Shown here: piece by piece, positions 7,351-10,660 of the stretch | Position numbering within the stretch: the first letter of the stretch is position 1 | How the letters are laid out: every line of letters starts with the position of its first letter | Origin: Alsobacter sp964544365 | GTDB taxonomy: Bacteria > Pseudomonadota > Alphaproteobacteria > Rhizobiales > Beijerinckiaceae | Assembly (NCBI GenBank): GCA_964544365.1 | Contig: CAZJCW010000144.1 | Coordinates: 1-10,660, forward strand | Direction: 5' to 3' | Length of the DNA: 10,660 bases | Program-made: the position numbers and the translations under genes | Notes under the pieces: generated by a model | What the model saw: only the letters and a program-made list of their open reading frames with translations | The model's database searches: none | What the model was told of the DNA's origin: nothing

Positions 7351-7360
7351 CTCGTATAAG
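7333..7360 (+). promoter_or_regulatory. Candidate promoter of kdsB-pheA
   Basis: TTGCCG (7333-7338, 4 of 6) is followed after 16 bases by TATAAG (7355-7360, 5 of 6). The start of transcription would be near 7367, giving a leader of about 44 bases. The leader contains a hairpin TGCCGC / GCGGCA (7383-7388 and 7393-7398) directly before the AGGA (7398-7401) ribosome-binding site. Confidence 0.45.
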
Positions 7361-7410
7361 CACGGTCGCCATTGATACTTTTTGCCGCCCGTGCGGCAGG
7401 ATAGCCGCCG

Positions 7411-8157
7411 ATGTCCGATCCCGTCGTCCTCGTTCCCGCCCGCATGGCATCCGTCCGCCTGCCCGGCAAGCCGCTCGCCGACATCCTCGGTGAACCCATG
7501 ATCGTCCACGTCTGGCGCCGCGCGGTGGAGGCGGGACTGGGCCCGGTCGTGGTGGCGACGGACGAGCCAGGCATCGTCGCCGCCATCGAGGCGGTGGGCG
7601 GCATCGCCGTGATGACCCGCTCCGATCACCCGTCCGGCTCCGACCGGATCTTCGAGGCCATCGAGGCCTTCGACCCCGAGGGACGGCACGACGTGGTCGT
7701 GAACGTGCAGGGCGACCTGCCCACGATCGATCCGGCGGCGGTGCAGGCCTCGATCCTGCCGCTCGCCAACCCGGCGGTGGACATCGCGACCATCGCGGCG
7801 GAAATCACCCGGGTGGAGGAGCGGACGGATCCCAACGTCGTCAAGATCATCGGCAGCCCGACGCTGCCGGGCCAGATGCGGGCGATCTGCTTCACCCGCG
7901 CGACGGCGCCCTCGGGAGACGGGCCGCTCTATCACCACATCGGTCTCTATGCCTATCGGCGCAAGGCGCTGACCCGCTTCGTCTCGCTGCCGCCGTCCCA
8001 TCTCGAGAAGCGCGAGCGGCTCGAGCAGCTGCGCGCCATCGAGGATGGCATGCGCATCGACGTCGCGCTGGTGAACGACGTCCCGCTCGGCGTCGATACG
8101 CCGCACGACCTCGACAGGGCCCGCGCCATCCTGGCCGCGCGCCGCAAAGGACACTGA
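7411..8157 (+). CDS. kdsB: 3-deoxy-manno-octulosonate cytidylyltransferase (CMP-KDO synthetase)
   Basis: Cytoplasmic enzyme, 248 residues (usual family length), that activates KDO with CTP to CMP-KDO for the inner core of lipopolysaccharide. Family motifs seen are the nucleotide-binding start VPARMASVRLPGKPLADI (8-25), VATDEP (48-53), the metal-binding segment VNVQGDLPTI (98-107, with Asp102), HHIGLYAYRR (175-184), the E-LEQLR segment (204-208) and GVDTPHDL (227-234). The Leu in QGDLP in place of the E. coli Glu agrees with my recollection of alphaproteobacterial members. The start ATG has AGGA upstream. One base separates its stop from pheA, so both are probably co-transcribed although their pathways differ. 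Presence of KdsB implies a Gram-negative with KDO-containing LPS. Confidence 0.97.
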   Translation: MSDPVVLVPARMASVRLPGKPLADILGEPMIVHVWRRAVEAGLGPVVVATDEPGIVAAIEAVGGIAVMTRSDHPSGSDRIFEAIEAFDPEGRHDVVVNVQGDLPTIDPAAVQASILPLANPAVDIATIAAEITRVEERTDPNVVKIIGSPTLPGQMRAICFTRATAPSGDGPLYHHIGLYAYRRKALTRFVSLPPSHLEKRERLEQLRAIEDGMRIDVALVNDVPLGVDTPHDLDRARAILAARRKGH

Positions 8158-8158
8158 G

Positions 8159-9022
8159 ATGCCCGACAGACCGAAGGTGATCGCCTACCAGGGCGAGCCC
8201 GGAGCCAATTCCCACATTGCCTGCCTCGACGTGTACCCGGGATGGGAGCCCCTGCCCTGCGCCACGTTCGAGGACGCCTTCGCCGCCATCCGGGACGGCG
8301 TGGCGGGACTGGGCATGATCCCCATCGAGAACTCGATCGCCGGGCGCGTCGCCGACATCCACCATTTCCTGCCGGCGTCGGGGCTGCACATCATCGGCGA
8401 GTACTTCCTTCCGATCCATTTCCAGTTGCTGGCCATCAAGGGCGCGACGCTGGCGACGATCCAGTCGGTCTACAGCCACGTTCACGCCCTCGGGCAGTGC
8501 CGCAAGATCATCCGCAAACTGGGCGCGAAGCCGGTGATCACCGGCGACACGGCCGGCTCGGCGCGCGAGGTGCGAGACTGGAACGACCCGACCCGCGCCT
8601 CGCTGGCCACGACGCTGGCCGGCGAGATCTATGGCCTGGAGACGCTGGCCACCGACGTGGAGGACGAGGCGCACAACACGACGCGCTTCGTCGTGCTGTC
8701 GAAGACGCCGGCCTGGGCCGCGCAGGACAGTGGCCCCACGGTCACGACGTTCCTGTTCCGGGTGCGCAACGTGCCGGCCGCGCTCTACAAGGCGCTCGGC
8801 GGCTTCGCGACGAACGGCGTCAACATGACGAAGCTCGAGAGCTACATGGTGGACGGCGAGTTCTCGGCCACGCAGTTCCTCGCCGACGTCGACGGGCACC
8901 CGGAGGACCGGCCCCTGCGGCTGGCGCTCGAGGAACTCGCCTTTTTCTCCAAGGAAGTGCGAATCCTCGGCGTCTACCCGGCCCATCCCTATCGCGTGGA
9001 GAGCCAGAAGGCCGCGGAGTAG
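8159..9022 (+). CDS. pheA: Prephenate dehydratase (monofunctional, PDT plus ACT domain)
   Basis: Converts prephenate to phenylpyruvate, the committed step to phenylalanine; cytoplasmic, 287 residues. The catalytic PDT domain covers about 1-185, with AYQGEPGANSH (9-19), IPIENSIAG (54-62), SHVHALGQC (106-114), GDTAGSA (129-135) and the catalytic NTTRF (173-177, Thr175). A C-terminal ACT domain (about 193-275) contains GVNMTKLESYMVDG (220-233), the phenylalanine-binding region; the second motif reads LESY, where many other bacteria have ESRP. There is no chorismate mutase domain, unlike E. coli PheA, so that activity must be encoded elsewhere. The ATG at 8159 follows the kdsB stop by one base, with AAAGGA upstream. 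It converges with nudC, leaving 10 bases between stops. Confidence 0.97.
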   Translation: MPDRPKVIAYQGEPGANSHIACLDVYPGWEPLPCATFEDAFAAIRDGVAGLGMIPIENSIAGRVADIHHFLPASGLHIIGEYFLPIHFQLLAIKGATLATIQSVYSHVHALGQCRKIIRKLGAKPVITGDTAGSAREVRDWNDPTRASLATTLAGEIYGLETLATDVEDEAHNTTRFVVLSKTPAWAAQDSGPTVTTFLFRVRNVPAALYKALGGFATNGVNMTKLESYMVDGEFSATQFLADVDGHPEDRPLRLALEELAFFSKEVRILGVYPAHPYRVESQKAAE

Positions 9023-9036
9023 GGGCGAGGCCCTAC
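9019..9036. terminator. Short inverted repeat at the convergent pheA/nudC ends
   Basis: GTAGGG (9019-9024) and CCCTAC (9031-9036) form a 6-bp stem with a 6-base loop. Each arm contains a TAG stop, that of pheA on plus and that of nudC on minus. There is no T-run on either side, so as a terminator it would be weak or Rho-assisted. The symmetry may simply follow from the two opposed stop codons. Confidence 0.3.
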
Positions 9037-9980
9037 GCGCCCTCGCCGTCGAAGGCCCAGGCCCGCATGATGCCGTTGGCGATGGCGATGGGCGGCGGGC
9101 AGCCGATCCCGTCGGGGTGGTTGCCTTCCAGCATGCTGCGGACCTCGGTGCGCGAGAACCAGCGCGCATCCTCCAGCTCGTTCGAATCGACGACGAGATC
9201 GTCGCTCGTGGCCTCGGCGATGCACCCGATCATCAGCGAGGCCGGGAACGGCCAGGGCTGGGACGCGACATAGCGAACACTGCCGGTGGCGATGCCCGCC
9301 TCCTCGAAAAGCTCGCGGCGCACGGCGTCTTCCAGTGTCTCGCCGGGCTCGATGAAGCCGGCCAGACACGAATAGGAGCCCTTCACGAAGCGGGCCTGCC
9401 GTCCCAGCACGCAGCGCTCGCCACGCACGGCGAGCATGATCGCGACGGGGTCGGTGCGGGGAAAATGCTGCGCACCGCAGGCCGTGCACTCGCGCCGCCA
9501 CCCGGCCGCCGCGACGGCGGAGGGCTGGCCGCAGACGGAGCAGAAGCGGTGGCGCTGGTGCCAGAAGAGCAGGCTCTTGGCCTGCGCCATCCGGCCGAGC
9601 GTATCGGGCGGCAGCAGGCCCTGGACGGCCAGCGTGCGCAGGTCGATCCGGGCCAGATCGGCCCTGCCCTGGTCAGAATCGGCCGCCGGCGCGTCGAGCA
9701 CCGTCGCGAAGACGGGGGTCCCGCCCTCGATTCCGAGAAAGGCGGTCTCGCGGGCCTGGCCGAGGTCATCGGCCTCCGCGAACGAGAACAGGGGATCGAG
9801 CGCGTTGTCGCGCCGCCGCAGGACCGGCACCTCCCCGGCCATGACGATCGTCCGGGCGAGGGGCGAGGCGCGGTAGCCCGCCATGCGCTCGGCGTCGTCC
9901 CGGTGTTCGGCGAGCCGGTCGAGCGTGTTGACGGCATAGCCGAGACGGGCGGAGCGTTCGCTCCTCGTGGGAATGGACAT
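9033..9980 (-). CDS. nudC: NAD(P)H pyrophosphatase, NudC-type Nudix hydrolase
   Basis: Nudix hydrolase of the NADH-pyrophosphatase group, 315 residues, expected to cleave NADH/NAD to NMN(H) and AMP. In E. coli NudC also removes NAD caps from RNA. The order is an N-terminal NudC-type domain to about 140, a zinc ribbon with Cys147, Cys150, Cys165 and Cys168, PRTDP (174-178), and a complete Nudix box (208-230) with EPGETLEDAVRRELFEEAG at 211-229. The group-specific SQPWPFPAS follows at 240-248, ten residues after the box. No key residue is missing. The start ATG 9980 lies 11 bases after the HIT gene stop, so the two are probably co-transcribed. The SQPWPFP motif separates it from other Nudix families. 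Confidence 0.96.
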   Translation of the reverse strand: MSIPTRSERSARLGYAVNTLDRLAEHRDDAERMAGYRASPLARTIVMAGEVPVLRRRDNALDPLFSFAEADDLGQARETAFLGIEGGTPVFATVLDAPAADSDQGRADLARIDLRTLAVQGLLPPDTLGRMAQAKSLLFWHQRHRFCSVCGQPSAVAAAGWRRECTACGAQHFPRTDPVAIMLAVRGERCVLGRQARFVKGSYSCLAGFIEPGETLEDAVRRELFEEAGIATGSVRYVASQPWPFPASLMIGCIAEATSDDLVVDSNELEDARWFSRTEVRSMLEGNHPDGIGCPPPIAIANGIMRAWAFDGEGA

Positions 9981-9991
9981 GGCGATGGCCT

Positions 9992-10420
9992 TCAGAGGTG
10001 GCCCAGGCCGGCGGCGATGCGGGACTTCAGCGCATCGAGTTCGGCGGGCGCATAGGGAATCGGCGGAGCGAATCCGAAGACGGGCTTCGGCCAGGCCTCG
10101 TCCGCCTCGAACCGGGCAATGACATGGACATGAAGCTGCGGGACGAGGTTTCCGATGGCCGCCACGTTGAGCTTGTCCGGCGAAAACACCGTGCGCATCA
10201 GGCGCGACACGGCCGAAATCTCCCGCCAGAGCACCGGCTGCTCGGGCTCCGGCAGGTCGATCGTCTCGCGCAGGTCCGGCCGCCGGGGGACCAGCAGCAG
10301 CCAGGGAAAGCGGCTGTTATTCATCAAGAGCACCCGCGACAGCTGGAGGTCGCCGACGACGACCGTCTCGCGCGCGAGTTGTGGGTGAAGGACGAAGGAG
10401 GGAGGCTGTTGCTCGGACAT
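9992..10420 (-). CDS. HIT-family protein (histidine-triad-like), first triad His replaced by Gln
   Basis: Small cytoplasmic protein, 142 residues, with the HIT fold pattern: a strand RVLLMNNSRFPWLLLVPRRP (29-48), a helix around WREISAVSRLMR (65-76), KLNVAAIGNLVPQLHVHVIAR (the strand and active site, about 83-103) and a trailing WPKPVFG. The triad reads Gln95-Leu-His97-Val-His99, so the first His is Gln while the presumed nucleophile His97 and His99 remain. HIT proteins hydrolyse or transfer nucleoside phosphates; the substrate of this subfamily is unknown to me. It precedes nudC by 11 bases, which suggests a shared role in nucleotide turnover (inference). The ATG at 10420 touches an assembly gap, so its ribosome-binding site, promoter and any longer N-terminus cannot be seen. 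Confidence 0.9.
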   Translation of the reverse strand: MSEQQPPSFVLHPQLARETVVVGDLQLSRVLLMNNSRFPWLLLVPRRPDLRETIDLPEPEQPVLWREISAVSRLMRTVFSPDKLNVAAIGNLVPQLHVHVIARFEADEAWPKPVFGFAPPIPYAPAELDALKSRIAAGLGHL

Positions 10421-10430
10421 NNNNNNNNNN
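10421..10430. other. Assembly gap of ten Ns
   Basis: Ten undetermined bases directly upstream of the HIT start codon. A round length of ten suggests a scaffold placeholder, so the true size is unknown and the link between the two sides is not shown by sequence. Confidence 0.95.
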
Positions 10431-10593
10431 GGGCGAACGCTAGTCGACCGTGCGGCGGATGGCGAGAGCCTTGGGCTGCATGGCTGGCAGATTGCGCCAT
10501 GCTGCCATGCAGGCGGGGCTGAGGGCCGAGGCGACCGCATCGCGACGGCCCGACGCGTCATCCTGCCGTGATGCGGCTACCGCGGGGTCCGCG
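10431..10593. other. Intergenic stretch with no supported gene
   Basis: I see no credible gene here. A minus-strand frame is open from the right edge to a TAG at 10442-10440, but within it the first ATG gives only 22 residues, and it would run through the putative SRP RNA. The stretch contains GCATGGC (10478-10484) and two copies of its reverse complement GCCATGC (10496-10502 and 10504-10510), enough for a small hairpin of unknown meaning. Confidence 0.5.
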
Positions 10594-10622
10594 CTTGTTT
10601 TCGGGGCTCCGATGTCCGATAT
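10594..10622 (+). promoter_or_regulatory. Promoter of the putative SRP RNA gene
   Basis: CTTGTT (10594-10599), a spacer of exactly 17 bases, then CGATAT (10617-10622). Against the alphaproteobacterial consensus CTTGAC-N17-CTATAT the matches are 4 of 6 and 5 of 6. Transcription would begin about 6-10 bases later, at the GCCGGGAGG expected at the RNA 5' end. Confidence 0.65.
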
Positions 10623-10628
10623 AGGAGC

Positions 10629-10660
10629 CGGGAGGTTGGCGGTGGACGTTCCACTCGCCA
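10629..10660 (+). ncRNA. ffs: 5' end of bacterial small SRP RNA (4.5S RNA), cut by window edge
   Basis: RNA core of the signal recognition particle, which with Ffh targets membrane proteins to FtsY and the translocon. Only about 32 bases are present. The run CGGGAGGTTGGCGG followed by CCACTCGCCA matches what I remember of the 5' arm of alphaproteobacterial 4.5S RNAs, which continue with ACCCGGTCAGGTCCGGAAGG just beyond this edge. The visible bases fold: TGGCG-GTGGA (10637-10646) pairs with TCCAC and CGCCA (10650-10660, one bulged T). The strong promoter ends six bases upstream. The diagnostic GGAAGGAAGCAGCC tetraloop region is outside the window, so the call is probable, not certain. The exact 5' end is estimated. 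Confidence 0.7.

Noticed and set aside
7211..7450. N-terminal extension of the cytochrome c frame to 7450
   Set aside because: The added residues are Arg/Gly/Ala-rich, cover the intergenic promoters and overlap the kdsB start, while a good GGAGAG site marks the ATG at 7210.
7324..9169. Minus-strand frames opposite kdsB and pheA (276 and 425 codons)
   Set aside because: Antisense shadows with biased composition and no motif.
9117..10055. Plus-strand frame of 312 codons opposite nudC
   Set aside because: Antisense to a gene with complete zinc-ribbon and Nudix motifs; itself featureless.
10440..10658. Minus-strand frame running from the right edge to a TAG at 10440, as the tail of another gene
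   Set aside because: Composition is unremarkable Ala/Pro/Ser, no motif is recognised, and it would run through the putative SRP RNA and its promoter.
1..10660. Mobile elements, CRISPR arrays, tRNA genes or a novel defence system
   Set aside because: No transposase, integrase, regularly spaced repeats, tRNA-like folds or defence domains are seen; genes are conserved housekeeping families in usual order.

Overview
The window is a GC-rich (about two thirds G+C by eye), densely coded chromosomal stretch of an alphaproteobacterium, most likely Hyphomicrobiales (Rhizobiales). The support is the gene families and arrangement: a YejABEF-type ABC operon with two binding proteins, a CycM-like membrane-anchored cytochrome c, a kdsB-pheA pair, nudC beside a HIT protein, and what looks like the 5' end of the SRP RNA at the right edge. 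Genus cannot be read from the sequence. All recognised genes look intact except where the window edge cuts them. I see no phage, IS, CRISPR or tRNA features.

Left part (1-6482, minus strand): a tightly packed five-gene operon read right to left. It encodes a Sec-exported YejA-family binding protein, a 70-base gap, a Tat-exported YejA, then permeases YejB and YejE and the start of the ATPase YejF, which runs off the left edge. The junctions from yejA to yejF are 1-base overlap, 1-base gap and 4-base overlap, so translational coupling is likely. The products would form an inner-membrane importer for peptides or muropeptides served by two alternative periplasmic receptors.

Middle (6483-7410): a short intergenic region holds a probable operon promoter and a strong intrinsic terminator for the next gene, a membrane-anchored class I cytochrome c (6650-7210, minus). 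A 200-base divergent intergenic region follows, with overlapping candidate promoters for the cytochrome gene and kdsB.

Right part (7411-10660): kdsB and pheA (plus strand, 1 base apart) supply CMP-KDO for lipopolysaccharide and phenylpyruvate for phenylalanine. They converge on nudC (minus), which lies directly downstream of a HIT-family gene. A run of ten Ns abuts the HIT start codon, so the link to the last 230 bases rests on scaffolding. Those bases carry no convincing gene until a well-spaced promoter and the putative 5' arm of 4.5S/SRP RNA at the very end.

Most of the window is conserved housekeeping. The best biological lead is the paired binding proteins with different export routes feeding one YejBEF transporter.
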